From assembly GCF_003075525.1 (NCBI RefSeq), contig NZ_QDDR01000004.1:266239-330238 (forward strand): 64,000 bases of DNA. Direction: 5' to 3'. The stretch comes from Pararhodobacter aggregans. Its GTDB lineage: Bacteria; Pseudomonadota; Alphaproteobacteria; Rhodobacterales; Rhodobacteraceae. The position numbers and the translations under genes were made by a program. Below the pieces are notes generated by a model. It ran no database searches. It had not been told where the DNA came from and worked only from the letters and a program-made list of their open reading frames with translations. This document shows, piece after piece, positions 1 through 9,476 of the stretch (positions are counted from its first letter, which is position 1; each line of letters begins with the position of its first letter).

Positions 1-547
1 GATCCGGGCGGTCCTGCCCGATGATGGCATCCTGGTCGACGAGATGACCCAGGTAGGCTTCGTGGCACGCTATGCCTTTCCCGTCACCCATCCGCATGGC
101 TTCATCTCGTCCAGCTATCAGGGCACGCTGGGCTATGGCTTTGCCACCGCCATCGGCGTGCAGGCCGCCAATCCCGACCGCCGGGTCGTGGCGATCAGCG
201 GCGACGGCGGGTTCCTGTTCACCATGCCCGAACTCTCGGTGCTGGCGCAGCAGCAGATCCCGCTGACCACGGTGGTCTTCGCCGACGGGCATTTCGGCAA
301 TGTGCGTCGCATTCAGGAACGCAGTTACGGCGAGCGTTTCATTGCCTCCGAGCTGCACAACCCCGACTTCGTGCAACTCGCGCAGAGTTTCGGCATCCGG
401 GGCCTGCGGGCAGAAGGACCCGCTGGCCTGCAAGATGCGCTGGCCACGGCGTTTGCGGGCGACGGACCGACCCTGATCGAGGTTCCCGTCCGGATCGAGG
501 ACATGGCCTCGCCCTGGCAGTTCGTCCATGGGCGCAAAGTGCGCTGA
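1..547 (+). CDS. Thiamine-diphosphate-dependent enzyme, C-terminal part (5' truncated by window)
   Basis: About 180 residues of an open frame that enters from the left edge, so the true start is outside the window. The stretch GDGGFLF followed about 25 residues later by an Asn in the run FADGHFGN is the ThDP/Mg-binding signature of the acetolactate synthase / benzoylformate decarboxylase superfamily. The part seen is the C-terminal pyrimidine/diphosphate-binding domain. The substrate cannot be told from this fragment. It lies 5' of a peptide-type ABC importer on the same strand, but 447 bp separate them, so co-transcription is doubtful. Confidence 0.85.
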   Translation, partial: IRAVLPDDGILVDEMTQVGFVARYAFPVTHPHGFISSSYQGTLGYGFATAIGVQAANPDRRVVAISGDGGFLFTMPELSVLAQQQIPLTTVVFADGHFGNVRRIQERSYGERFIASELHNPDFVQLAQSFGIRGLRAEGPAGLQDALATAFAGDGPTLIEVPVRIEDMASPWQFVHGRKVR

Positions 548-994
548 CATGGCTGGCGGCCCTCGCATCGGGATGGGTCACGCCGCCCTTTGCGGCGGTT
601 GCCGCGGGCGCCGGGCAGGGCTGGCGCGATCTGTCTGGCTACCGGGAGGCTCGCCGGGAATAGGTGAACAAATAAAATCACTATTCGATAATTTTTTGTT
701 GCCTTATCGCCCAAGAATCTGTCACCTGCTTGCAAGGAGTCGTCAGGGAAGAGCGATCACCACAGCCCGCCGTACCGTGCGCCAGCATCCGGTCGTTCTG
801 CGACCGGGCGGAGGATCTTCGCGTAACCGACAAAGCGGCGAGCGGCGCGTGGACAGGTCACCATTTCCGGGGCAAGGACACCGCTGAAACGACCAAGGGG
901 TGCCGGAAACCACCGGCTCCCGAAGAAAGGCCCGAAAAGGCCGCCCCACCCGCAGCAATCAAGAACCGCGTTTGACAATAAAGGGAGAAGGAAG
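548..994. promoter_or_regulatory. Gene-free leader before the ABC importer operon
   Basis: No convincing reading frame is present in these 447 bases. An AT-rich island at 663-712 stands out against GC-rich flanks and is the best place for the importer promoter. No -10/-35 pair was fixed with confidence. The last 20 bases carry an AGGGAGAAGGA ribosome site for the next gene. Confidence 0.4.
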
Positions 995-2530
995 ATGACT
1001 GAAGGACTGAAGCTCTCACGTCGCAGACTGCTGGAACTGACCGCCATGTCCGGGGCGATGGTGCTCGCGCCCCGGCTCGCCTGGGCGGGAGAGCCCCAAC
1101 GCGGCGGCCATCTTGTGATCTCGAGCGGTGGCGCGGCGGCGGGCGACTCGCTTGATCCGCGGACCTTCAATTCGCCCTATGGCGCGGCGGTCTCGGGGAT
1201 CATCTACAACAACCTGATCGCGGTGCAGGGCCCCAACAAGGAGCTCGTCCCCGAGCTGGCCCAACGCTGGGAGGCGATCAACGACGGGCTGAGCTGGGTG
1301 TTCCATCTGGTCGAGGGCGTCGAGTTCCACAACGGCAAGATCCTGACCAGCGAAGACGTGGTCTATTCGCTGCGCCGTCACGCCGAGCCGGAGTCGCGCT
1401 CGAGCATGCGCTCGGTCATCAGCAACCTCGTGGATATCCGCGCCGATGGCGACAACCGCGTCATCATCGACCTGCCTGCCGTCAACTACCTGTTTCCCGC
1501 CTATATGGCGCATTTCACGCTGGGGATCATCCCGGCCGGGACCACGGAGTTCACCGGGATCGGCACGGGCGGCTACAAGGTCACCAATTTCGCGCCGGGC
1601 GAAGTGCTCGAACTGGTGCGCCACGAGAACTACTTCAAGCCGAATGCGGCCTTCGTGGACAGTGTCGAGCTTCTGGCGATCAACGACCCCTCGGCACTGA
1701 CCGCGGCGTTCCAGAGCGGTCAGGTCAACATGACCAGCGGGCTGGACGCCCGGTCGGCCGGGTTGCTCGAATCGATGTCCAGCCTGCGCATCTTCAAGAT
1801 GGAGGGCGGCGGCTACATCAGCTTCAACATGCGCTGCGACATTCCCCCCTTCGACAATCCCGACATGCGGCTGGCGCTGAAGCTCGCGGTCGACCGCGAA
1901 GACATGCTGCAACGCGTGGGCGCGGGGGTCGGCAGCATCGGCAACGACACGCCGGTGCCGTCGAACGATGCCGTCTTCTCGCCCAATGTCGAGCAGAAGC
2001 GCTACGATCCCGAACGCGCCCGCGCGCTGTTCGAGAGCGTCGGCTACACGGGCACCATCGTGCTGCACACTTCGGACGCGATCTCGTCGCGGGCCGTCGA
2101 CATGGCCACGGTGTTCCAGGAACATGCCGCCCGCGCCGGTATCCCGATCGAGGTCCAGCGCGATCCCGCGGATGGCTACTGGAACTCAGTCGTCGGTGTC
2201 GCGCCTTTCCACGTCTCGGCCCGCTCGGCGCGGCCAACGGCGGATGCGATCTTCTCGACCGCCTTCCTCGGCACCTCGGAAAACAACGAGTGCAAATGGG
2301 TCAACGAGGAATTCGACGCCGCGATCATCGCGGCACGCGCCGAAGAAAACCTCGAGCGGCGGCTTGCCCTCTACGAGCGCGCTCAGGAGATCTGCAGCGT
2401 CGATGGCGGCACGATGATCCCCTTCTTCTCGGCCACGGTGCAAGGCACCAGCGCGGATGTCGACGGGTTCAATGTCGGGGCGGTCGAGCTGAACGGCTAT
2501 CGCGCGGTCGAACAGGTCTGGTTCACCTGA
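995..2530 (+). CDS. ABC transporter substrate-binding protein, family 5 (peptide/nickel/opine type)
   Basis: A 511-residue periplasmic solute-binding protein of the DppA/OppA (SBP_bac_5) family. The N-terminus has a twin-arginine-like signal (SRRRLLEL, then a hydrophobic run ending in AWA at about residue 31), suggesting export in folded form. Family features include the early strand around residues 75-105 (VPELAQRW, LVEGVEFHNGK) and the EDVVYSLRR segment. The length is typical. It is the first gene of a four-gene importer unit followed by two permeases and a fused ATPase. The start is supported by a strong purine-rich ribosome site. The substrate is unknown; peptides, opines or glycosides are all possible for this family. 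Confidence 0.9.
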   Translation: MTEGLKLSRRRLLELTAMSGAMVLAPRLAWAGEPQRGGHLVISSGGAAAGDSLDPRTFNSPYGAAVSGIIYNNLIAVQGPNKELVPELAQRWEAINDGLSWVFHLVEGVEFHNGKILTSEDVVYSLRRHAEPESRSSMRSVISNLVDIRADGDNRVIIDLPAVNYLFPAYMAHFTLGIIPAGTTEFTGIGTGGYKVTNFAPGEVLELVRHENYFKPNAAFVDSVELLAINDPSALTAAFQSGQVNMTSGLDARSAGLLESMSSLRIFKMEGGGYISFNMRCDIPPFDNPDMRLALKLAVDREDMLQRVGAGVGSIGNDTPVPSNDAVFSPNVEQKRYDPERARALFESVGYTGTIVLHTSDAISSRAVDMATVFQEHAARAGIPIEVQRDPADGYWNSVVGVAPFHVSARSARPTADAIFSTAFLGTSENNECKWVNEEFDAAIIAARAEENLERRLALYERAQEICSVDGGTMIPFFSATVQGTSADVDGFNVGAVELNGYRAVEQVWFT

Positions 2531-2629
2531 CCTTCCCTCCCCGGGCGCCGCTGGTGGCGCCCGGGATCCTCTGACAAGCACCACGCACCGGCGCCGCCTG
2601 CCCCGGTGTTCAAGAGAGAAGGTGCCGGC

Positions 2630-3610
2630 ATGACGTTGATGCAAGGGTCCGCTGTGCGTTCGTTCGTCGTTGCGCGCATAGCCTCGGGCCTCGTGTCGAT
2701 CCTCTTCATTTCGTTCCTGGTCTTCCTGGGAACGGCGCTTTTGCCCGGAGACGCGGCCACCGCGATGCTGGGACAGGAGGCGACACCCGAACTTGTCGAA
2801 AGCCTGCGCCAGGCGTTGGGATTGGATCAGCCCCTGCTGATCCGCTATCTCGACTGGCTGTGGGACGCGCTGCATGGGGATTTCGGCGTCTCGCTGTCAA
2901 ACGGGCAGCCCGCCATGGCCATGCTGCTGCCCCGGCTGGAGAATTCGCTGATCCTGGCCTTTTCCGCGGCGGTCATCGTGCTGCCGCTGGCCATCTCGAT
3001 CGGCCTCTTTGCCGCGATCAAGAAGGGCAGGCCCTTCGATACCATGTCGGGACTGGTCTCGGCGCTGTTCCTGTCGATGCCGTCGTTCATGATCGGCTAC
3101 GTGCTGATCTATGTCTTCGCGGTCGAGTTCCGGCTGTTCCCGGCCGTCTCCAGCGTCCGCGCCTCGACATCGCTGACCGGATGGGTCTGGGCGCTGACCC
3201 TGCCGGTCCTGACGCTGGTGCTGGTCGCGCAATCGCATGTCCTCAAGGTCACGCGGGCCGCGGTGCTGGGCGTGATGGGATCCGACTATATCCTGATGGC
3301 CGAGACCAAGGGCATTCCGCGCATCCGCATCATCTTGCTGCACGCGCTGCCCAACGCGCTGTCGTCCATCGTGTCGATCTGCATGATAACCATGGCGCAC
3401 CTGATCGTCGATGTCGTGGTGATCGAGGCGGTCTTCAGCTATCCGGGGATGGGCAAGCTGATGGTCGATGCCGTCGCCTATCGCGACATCCCCGTCGTTC
3501 AGGCCTGCGGCGTGCTGTTCTCGGCGATCTTCGTCGTGCTGAACATGCTCGCGGATCTTCTGGGCGTCCTCGTCAATCCACGTCAACGCCTGCCGCGCCG
3601 GGGAGCCTGA
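2630..3610 (+). CDS. ABC transporter permease, DppB/OppB type
   Basis: A 326-residue inner-membrane permease. The N-terminus (RSFVVARIASGLVSILF) and the LLPGDAA segment are typical of DppB proteins. The cytoplasmic coupling loop, with an EAA-like motif near DYILMAETKGIPRIRIILLHALPN, docks to the ATPase. About six membrane segments are visible. An in-frame GTG lies 24 bases upstream, but the ATG at 2630 is preferred because GAGAAGG sits at ribosome-site distance. It is followed after 3 bases by the second permease. Confidence 0.9.
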   Translation: MTLMQGSAVRSFVVARIASGLVSILFISFLVFLGTALLPGDAATAMLGQEATPELVESLRQALGLDQPLLIRYLDWLWDALHGDFGVSLSNGQPAMAMLLPRLENSLILAFSAAVIVLPLAISIGLFAAIKKGRPFDTMSGLVSALFLSMPSFMIGYVLIYVFAVEFRLFPAVSSVRASTSLTGWVWALTLPVLTLVLVAQSHVLKVTRAAVLGVMGSDYILMAETKGIPRIRIILLHALPNALSSIVSICMITMAHLIVDVVVIEAVFSYPGMGKLMVDAVAYRDIPVVQACGVLFSAIFVVLNMLADLLGVLVNPRQRLPRRGA

Positions 3611-3613
3611 GCC

Positions 3614-4420
3614 ATGCTGAGCAGAATTGCGGTTATCGGGTCCCTCTGCCTGCTGTCGGCGATGGTTCTGGCGGCACTGCTGGCGCCCGTGCTGGCGCCC
3701 GTGCCACCCAACGAGATGGTCTACCCGGCCTATGCCGCGCCGGGTCCCGGCGGGGTGCTGGGGGCCGACGGTCTGGGCCGGGACATGCTGTCGCGCGTCC
3801 TTCACGGCATGCGCTACACGCTCATCATCACCTTTGCGGCGACCACGCTGGCGGGGGCGATCGGGGTTTCCCTCGCCATCGCCTCGGGCCTGCTGAAGGG
3901 ATGGTTCGACATTCTGGTCGGCCGGGCCTTCGACATCCTGATGTCAATTCCGCATATCATTCTGGCGCTGATCGTTCTGGCCATTCTGGGCGTGTCGATG
4001 ACGACGCTGGTCTTCACCATGGCCGTGCTGCAATCGAGCACCTATTACCGCGTGACCCGGCCGATTGCCGGAGATCTGTCGGCCATGGATTATGTCGAGG
4101 TCGCGCGGCTGCGGGGTGAGCGGCTGGGCTGGAACCTGTTCCGCGAGATCTTTCCCAACATGGTGCCGTCGCTCTTGGCGCAATACGGGCTGGGACTGTC
4201 GTCGGCGACGCTGTTCATCAGCTCGCTCAGCTTCCTGGGCATCGGGATCCAGCCCCCGGCCGCCGATCTGGGCGGGCTGGTGCGGGAGAACGCGCTCGCC
4301 TTGTCGGCGGGACGCTTCACCCCTCTGGTGCCGGCCGCCTGCATTGCGCTCTTCTGCCTGTCCGTTAACGGCATCGCCGACTGGCTGGTCAGCCATTTCT
4401 CCGAAAGGCCGGAATCGTGA
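3614..4420 (+). CDS. ABC transporter permease, DppC/OppC type
   Basis: A 268-residue inner-membrane permease, partner of the preceding one. It shows the DppC hallmark GADGLGRDMLSRVLHGMR after the first membrane helix and the EAA-type loop MDYVEVARLRGERLGWNLFREIFPN. Compared with many DppC proteins it lacks a long N-terminal extension but is within the normal range. The stop codon overlaps the start of the ATPase gene, so translation is probably coupled. Confidence 0.9.
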   Translation: MLSRIAVIGSLCLLSAMVLAALLAPVLAPVPPNEMVYPAYAAPGPGGVLGADGLGRDMLSRVLHGMRYTLIITFAATTLAGAIGVSLAIASGLLKGWFDILVGRAFDILMSIPHIILALIVLAILGVSMTTLVFTMAVLQSSTYYRVTRPIAGDLSAMDYVEVARLRGERLGWNLFREIFPNMVPSLLAQYGLGLSSATLFISSLSFLGIGIQPPAADLGGLVRENALALSAGRFTPLVPAACIALFCLSVNGIADWLVSHFSERPES

Positions 4421-6006
4421 TGACGACACCTCCCATCCTGAGGATCGAGAACCTGCGCGTTGAATCGCGCAAATCGGTGCTGCTCGACGATGTCTCGATC
4501 ACCCTCGCCAAGGGCGAGGTCCTGGGGATCATCGGTGAATCGGGGGCGGGCAAGAGCACTCTTGCGCTGTCGTCCATGCTGCTGATGCGGCCGGGATGCC
4601 GGGTGACCGCCGGCAGCGTCGAGCTGTGTGGCCAGCCGCTGATCGGCCTGCCCCAGGCCGCGCTGGAACAGATTCGCCGCACCAGGGTCGCCTATGTCGC
4701 GCAAAGCGCCGCCGCTGCCTTCAACCCGTTCTACAGGCTGGAGACGCAGATCACCGAGCTGCCTGCCCTGAGCAGCCGCCTGGGCCGGACCGAGCGGCAC
4801 CGCATGGCCGCCGCGCTGTTTGAAGAATTGCAGCTGCCCGACCCCGAAACTTTCGGAAAACGCTATCCGCATCAGGTTTCGGGCGGGCAGTTGCAGCGGG
4901 CGATGATCGCCATGGCCCTGATTAACAAGCCTGAGCTCATCATCTTCGATGAACCGACCACCGCCCTCGATGTGACCACCCAAATCGAGGTGCTCCAGCT
5001 GATCCGCAAGATCGTGCGCGAGCACGATTGCGCCGCGCTCTATGTCTCGCATGATCTGGCCGTGGTCGCGCAGATGGCTGATCGCGTGCTGGTCATGCGG
5101 CACGGCAAGATGGTCGAAGAGGGCCCGACCCGGCAGTTGGTGGACAGCCCGCAGACCGAATATGCACGCCAGCTGGTCAGCAACCGGGGCCATCACGGCT
5201 ATGCGGAGCACAGGGGCGAAGACACGCCGATCCTCGACATCCGCAATGTCACCGCGGCCTATGGCGCGGTGACAGCGGTCGACAACGTCTCGATGGCCAT
5301 GGCGCCGGGCGAGGTTCTGGCGCTGGTCGGTGAATCCGGCAGCGGCAAGACCTCCCTCGCCCGCTGTGTCGCCGGATTGCAGACCGTGCGCAGCGGGACC
5401 ATCACGCTGCAAGGGGCGCCATTGCCGCCGCTGGTCGAACAGCGCAGCTTCGAACAGCGACGGCTGGTGCAGTACATCCACCAGCTGCCCGACCTTGCGC
5501 TGAACCCGCGCCAGACGCTGCGCGAGATCATCGGACGACCGCTGAGCTTCTTTCACAAACTCTCCGGCGCCCGACGCGAGCAGCGCCTGGCCGAGCTGAT
5601 GGAGGCCATCGAACTGCCCGTCAGCTACCTGGACCGCTATCCCTCGGCCCTCTCGGGCGGACAGAAACAGCGGATCTGCATTGCCCGGTCGCTGGCGGCC
5701 GAGCCCAAGGTCCTGATCTGCGATGAGATCACCTCGGCGCTGGATCCGCTGGTCGAGGAATCGATCGTCCTGCTGCTCAGCCGTCTGATCCGCGACGAGA
5801 ACCTCGCGATCCTGTTCATCACCCACAATCTGGGCCTGGCCGCGCGCTTCTCGCATAACGTGGCGGTCATGCAGCACGGCAAGCTGGCCGAGTTCGGCCC
5901 GACCGCAGAGGTTTTCGAAACCCCGCAATCGGCCTATGCCCGAACGCTGATGGAGGCCGTTCCGCAACTGGATGAGGGTTGGCTCGACTCCCGGCGCAGG
6001 GCCTGA
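4417..6006 (+). CDS. Fused double-domain ABC ATPase of the dipeptide/oligopeptide importer
   Basis: A 529-residue protein with two complete nucleotide-binding domains, equivalent to DppD plus DppF in one chain. Domain 1 has Walker A GESGAGKST, signature SGGQLQRA and Walker B LIIFDEPT. Domain 2, from about residue 270, has GESGSGKTS, SGGQKQR and VLICDEIT. Such fusions are known in the family. In domain 2 the usual acidic Walker B pair (DEP) reads DEI, and the catalytic Glu is kept. The start is GTG at 4417 or ATG at 4420; both overlap the permease stop. It ends the importer unit. Confidence 0.92.
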   Translation: MMTTPPILRIENLRVESRKSVLLDDVSITLAKGEVLGIIGESGAGKSTLALSSMLLMRPGCRVTAGSVELCGQPLIGLPQAALEQIRRTRVAYVAQSAAAAFNPFYRLETQITELPALSSRLGRTERHRMAAALFEELQLPDPETFGKRYPHQVSGGQLQRAMIAMALINKPELIIFDEPTTALDVTTQIEVLQLIRKIVREHDCAALYVSHDLAVVAQMADRVLVMRHGKMVEEGPTRQLVDSPQTEYARQLVSNRGHHGYAEHRGEDTPILDIRNVTAAYGAVTAVDNVSMAMAPGEVLALVGESGSGKTSLARCVAGLQTVRSGTITLQGAPLPPLVEQRSFEQRRLVQYIHQLPDLALNPRQTLREIIGRPLSFFHKLSGARREQRLAELMEAIELPVSYLDRYPSALSGGQKQRICIARSLAAEPKVLICDEITSALDPLVEESIVLLLSRLIRDENLAILFITHNLGLAARFSHNVAVMQHGKLAEFGPTAEVFETPQSAYARTLMEAVPQLDEGWLDSRRRA

Positions 6007-6034
6007 CCCTCGCCGGGTGCGGCCCTGCCGGGAA

Positions 6035-6571
6035 CTAGTCGAGCAGGTGGTCGATCTCCTCGCCCTCACCGACCTGCCGCCGGATCGTGGCGATCAGCCG
6101 GAACAGGGTCTCGCGGTCCTCCGCTGACAGCTCGCTCATCAGCCAGTCGTTGCGGCGGCGCGTGACCGGCGCGATCTGACGATAGACCGCCCAGCCGGCC
6201 TCGGTCGCGCTGGCAGGACCGAAATAGCGCCGCTCGCTGCCACCGGGCCAGGCGATGAGCCCCTTGGCCCCCAGCGACCGCATACCCCGGCTGGCCTGTG
6301 GTCGGCTGACGTTGCACAGCTCGGCCAGCTCGCTGCCGGTCTTGGCGCCGCGCGTACACAGCGTCAGCAGGCACCGCCATTCCAGCAGGTTCAGCCCGGC
6401 AAGCCGCTCAAGGATATTGCCGGTCTGATGCTCGATGGCGGCGTTGAGCCAGGAAATCCGGACCGAAAGCATGTCGGTCATGACGACCGTGTCGTCCGAT
6501 GCCGGCTGCGGTTGCCGCAACTCGTCGTCGCTCAGACGTCTGACGGTTTCGGGCTTGCTCATCTCGACCAC
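6035..6571 (-). CDS. MarR family transcriptional regulator
   Basis: A 178-residue winged-helix DNA-binding protein. The recognition-helix region (KTGSELAELCNVSRPQASRGMRSLGAKGLI, residues about 92-122) and the wing RRYFG are typical MarR features. The N-terminus of about 35 residues is longer than the family core. It reads in the same direction as the Rieske oxygenase and reductase genes and lies 105 bp beyond the oxygenase stop, so it probably senses a compound handled by that pair. The palindrome at 8894-8907 upstream of the reductase is a candidate operator. Both links are inference. Confidence 0.85.
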   Translation of the reverse strand: MVEMSKPETVRRLSDDELRQPQPASDDTVVMTDMLSVRISWLNAAIEHQTGNILERLAGLNLLEWRCLLTLCTRGAKTGSELAELCNVSRPQASRGMRSLGAKGLIAWPGGSERRYFGPASATEAGWAVYRQIAPVTRRRNDWLMSELSAEDRETLFRLIATIRRQVGEGEEIDHLLD

Positions 6572-6676
6572 GGGCTGATTGCTCCTGTCATCAGGACGTA
6601 CCAGCCGGGCGAGCCTGTCACAACTCCCCGCAAGGCCCCGGCCGGTACAGGCGGCGGGACCCGGGGCCGGGCGGCG

Positions 6677-7858
6677 TCAGCCGGCGGGCGCCTCCTCGAA
6701 CCAATTGCCTGCCGGGCTGTCAATCCATTCCTCGCCCGGGGCGAAGGCCACGCCGACAGGATCCTTGCCGTCCTGCACCGCCTTGACCTGCCGCAGCATG
6801 AAACGGCGCAGCAGGGCGATACCTTGATCGGAGGTGGCCAGATGTTCGTGGTTGTGCCAGGTGATGTCGCCCTGCCCCTTTTGCGCCTCGTAATCGCCGG
6901 GAAAGACCCGGTGTTCCTCGTCGCTCAGCTCTTCCCAAAGCTTGCCATCCTGACGCGAGCGCACGTTTGCGAGCTCGCCCTCGGCTGTCACGCGGCCGAC
7001 GGTGTAGATCTGGAAATGTGTATCGTCGATCGGCAGCACGAAGCCGATCGACTGGCAGCGCCCCGGGGCCAGCTTGGGCGATGGCACCACGCGCAGGGTC
7101 GGGATCTGCACCTCTGTGATCCGGCGCAACCGCTTGCCGCCGTCGAGCGCCCGGAACGAGGTGGTGCGCACGCCCAATGCCTCAGTGGTGAAATCGCAGA
7201 TCGGCATGGTCGCCATCTCGGCCACGAACTGAGTGCCCGAGAATGTCGAATGCAGCACCACCACATGGAACGGGTCCATGACATTCTCCCAGTGCTGGAA
7301 CCAGTTGAAATCGACCACCCTGGGACCGCCTCCGCCGATGGACAGATCGTTGACCTCAAGGAACTCGCCTTGGTCCAGCTCTTCCAGCAGGCGGAAGCGC
7401 GGCAGCAGGGGCTGTTTTTCTGCCGGACCCATATAGACCCAGATCAGCCCGTAGCGTTCTGCCGCGGGATACCAGGGTTGGCGCACCTTACCGCGTGTGC
7501 CTTCGCCCATTTTCGGCTCACAGGGCTGTTCAAGACAATTGCCCTCGGCGTCGAAAAGCCAGCCGTGATAGCAACAACGGATGCCACGAGCCTCGACCTT
7601 GCCGTAATAGAGCGAGGTTCCCCGGTGGGCGCAGCGCGGATGCACGATGCCCACCTTGCCAGAGCCGTCGCGAAACAGGATCAGATCCTCGCCCAGGGCC
7701 CGGATCTGTCGGGGCGTCGCGGTCGCGTCCGCCGCCACGCCGACCGGATGCCAGTAGCGGCGCAGAAATTCCCCCATCGGCGTGCCCTTGGTCACCTCCG
7801 TCAGGCTGGCATTCGGCACACCGGGCTTGAGATCATAGGCCGTTCCGGCACTGGGCAT
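6677..7858 (-). CDS. Rieske non-heme iron oxygenase, alpha subunit (phthalate-dioxygenase-like)
   Basis: A 393-residue terminal oxygenase. The Rieske [2Fe-2S] motif is visible as CAHRG and CCYHGW (Cys-x-His, 16-17 residues, Cys-x2-His). The mononuclear iron site follows in NVMDPFHVVVLHS, with the bridging Asp and two His. This architecture hydroxylates or demethylates aromatic or related compounds with electrons from the reductase encoded just upstream. The ATG at 7858 is chosen over an in-frame start 36 bases earlier because GGAGGA sits 6 bases before it. The substrate cannot be read from the sequence; one-subunit (alpha-only) enzymes of this type often act on phthalate-like or O-methylated aromatics. 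Confidence 0.9.
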   Translation of the reverse strand: MPSAGTAYDLKPGVPNASLTEVTKGTPMGEFLRRYWHPVGVAADATATPRQIRALGEDLILFRDGSGKVGIVHPRCAHRGTSLYYGKVEARGIRCCYHGWLFDAEGNCLEQPCEPKMGEGTRGKVRQPWYPAAERYGLIWVYMGPAEKQPLLPRFRLLEELDQGEFLEVNDLSIGGGGPRVVDFNWFQHWENVMDPFHVVVLHSTFSGTQFVAEMATMPICDFTTEALGVRTTSFRALDGGKRLRRITEVQIPTLRVVPSPKLAPGRCQSIGFVLPIDDTHFQIYTVGRVTAEGELANVRSRQDGKLWEELSDEEHRVFPGDYEAQKGQGDITWHNHEHLATSDQGIALLRRFMLRQVKAVQDGKDPVGVAFAPGEEWIDSPAGNWFEEAPAG

Positions 7859-7906
7859 GGATAGTCCTCCGCTTGTTGGTTCACGATTTCCCATGAGACA
7901 CCCGCG

Positions 7907-8842
7907 CTACAGGTCGAGGACGAGATGCGGCGTCTTCGCGCGCGAACAGCAGATCAGCATCCGCCCCTCCCCGTGCTCCTGATCCGTCAGGATCAGGTCG
8001 CGGTGATCCGCCTCTCCGCCGAGGACCTGACATTCGCAGGTGCCGCAGACCCCGACACGGCAGGAATGGGCCGCGTCAATCCCGGCGGCGAGCAGGGCGT
8101 CAAGGATTGTCTCCTGCGGCCCCACGACGATGGTCCGGCCCGAGCGCGCCAGTTCGACAGCCACCTCACCCTCGCCCATCCCGGGCCTTGGCGCTTCGAA
8201 GCGTTCGATGTGGACATGTCCCGGGTCGCGATCTGCCGTCGCGGCCAGAAAGGCGTCGAGCATCCGCCCCGGACCGCAACAATAGAGATGAGTCTCGGGT
8301 GATACCCCGGCCAAAAGCGTGGGCAGGTCCGGCGCCCCGACTTCGTCATCCACGCGCAGCTGGGCTCCCAGCTGCGAAAGCCGGTTCGCAAACGGCAGCG
8401 CGCTGCGTGAGCGGACACAGGCAATCAACGACCAGGGGCGTGTGCCCTGCACCAGTCTTTCGGCCATGGCCAGAAGCGGCGTCATGCCGATGCCGCCCGC
8501 GATCAGCAGGACGGGACCATCCCCCGGGACCAGAGCGAAAGCGTTGCGCGGCGCCGAGATCCTCAGCACGTCCCCGGGCCGCAAGATTTCATGAACCGCC
8601 GCCGAGCCACCGCGACTGCGCGGTTCGCGCAGGATGCCCAGCACATAGGCCTCGCAGGAACTGCCTGCGGTCAGCGAATACTGGCGGACGGCGCCACCCG
8701 GCAGATGCAGATCCACATGGGCGCCCGGCTCCGGCCTCGGCAGGCGACCGGCGAGGGGACTCAGGGTCAGGCTCAGAACGCCGGGGCATTCCCAGCGCAA
8801 GGCGCTCAGACGGGCGTCGATCGTCCCCGACAGCTTGGTCAT
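7907..8842 (-). CDS. Phthalate-dioxygenase-type reductase (FNR plus plant-type [2Fe-2S])
   Basis: A 311-residue electron-transfer protein. The N-terminal flavin domain has RQYSL, which binds FMN/FAD. It is followed by an NAD-binding domain with LIAGGIGMTPLLAMA and CCGPGRML. The C-terminal ferredoxin domain has CRVGVCGTCEC plus a distal Cys (ICCSRA). This FNR-then-ferredoxin order is that of the PDR/VanB reductases that feed Rieske oxygenases. The ATG at 8842 is preceded by GGGAAGG; a longer in-frame extension upstream has no family similarity. The oxygenase gene follows after 48 bases, so the two form one unit. Confidence 0.9.
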   Translation of the reverse strand: MTKLSGTIDARLSALRWECPGVLSLTLSPLAGRLPRPEPGAHVDLHLPGGAVRQYSLTAGSSCEAYVLGILREPRSRGGSAAVHEILRPGDVLRISAPRNAFALVPGDGPVLLIAGGIGMTPLLAMAERLVQGTRPWSLIACVRSRSALPFANRLSQLGAQLRVDDEVGAPDLPTLLAGVSPETHLYCCGPGRMLDAFLAATADRDPGHVHIERFEAPRPGMGEGEVAVELARSGRTIVVGPQETILDALLAAGIDAAHSCRVGVCGTCECQVLGGEADHRDLILTDQEHGEGRMLICCSRAKTPHLVLDL

Positions 8843-9476
8843 CGGCCCCTTCCCCTTCGACAACGGCGGCCGATGCCCCCTTCGCCGCCCTTTATTGCGT
8901 ATGCAATTTGTTATTTCAAGTGCAATTTGAGGACGCCTCCGCGATCTGATGCCAAGGGGACATCGTCTGTCCGGGAAAAGAGCGACCCTGAACGGCGGCG
9001 CTGTCAGGGAGCAGAAGCGGGAGATGCGGGCCGGCGTGCGTGTCGGGGGGCTTCCTCTGCCGCGGCCCGCGGCAGGCCGGTCACAGCGGCGTCGCGACCC
9101 GCGGATCGAGGGGGCAGTGCATGCCAAATCAGCGGCGGATCTGTGCACCGTGCCCCCCAGGGGGACAGTTTCACCAGCCTGCGCAACAGGCCGTCCGGCT
9201 GGAGGCCTCACGGCGTCAGTTTGGATATTGCCACATTCTGGACACAACCTTAAGGATTAATGAGTGTTGTCCCCAGTAACCACGGTCGCCACCACCCGCA
9301 GCGTATTCGAGCGGCGTCGGAGGTGGCGTGGGGGCAGCCGCTCGTCACCGTCCCGCCCGTCCGAAGACCCGCACCATGATGATCGCCTTCCATGCCTCGT
9401 GCCCGTTCGTGACCTCGTTTTCGTACCGGTTCCAACCACGTCCCCCTGATCGCCTTCTGCTTTTGCGACCGAAACC
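8843..9476. promoter_or_regulatory. Divergent intergenic region with ATTGC-N4-GCAAT palindrome
   Basis: About 630 bases between the divergent reductase and histidine-kinase genes, with no convincing coding frame. An AT-rich island at 8891-8931 holds the perfect palindrome ATTGC-GTAT-GCAAT (8894-8907). The octamer GCAATTTG occurs twice there, at 8903-8910 and 8922-8929, 19 bp apart. The island is about 50-90 bp upstream of the reductase start and is a plausible operator for the MarR regulator of that cluster. The rest of the interval is GC-rich and featureless. Confidence 0.45.

Noticed and set aside
4090..6069. Minus-strand frame of 659 codons opposite the ABC ATPase
   Set aside because: The plus strand carries two complete ATP-binding domains; the minus reading is rich in Gln, His and Arg without motifs.
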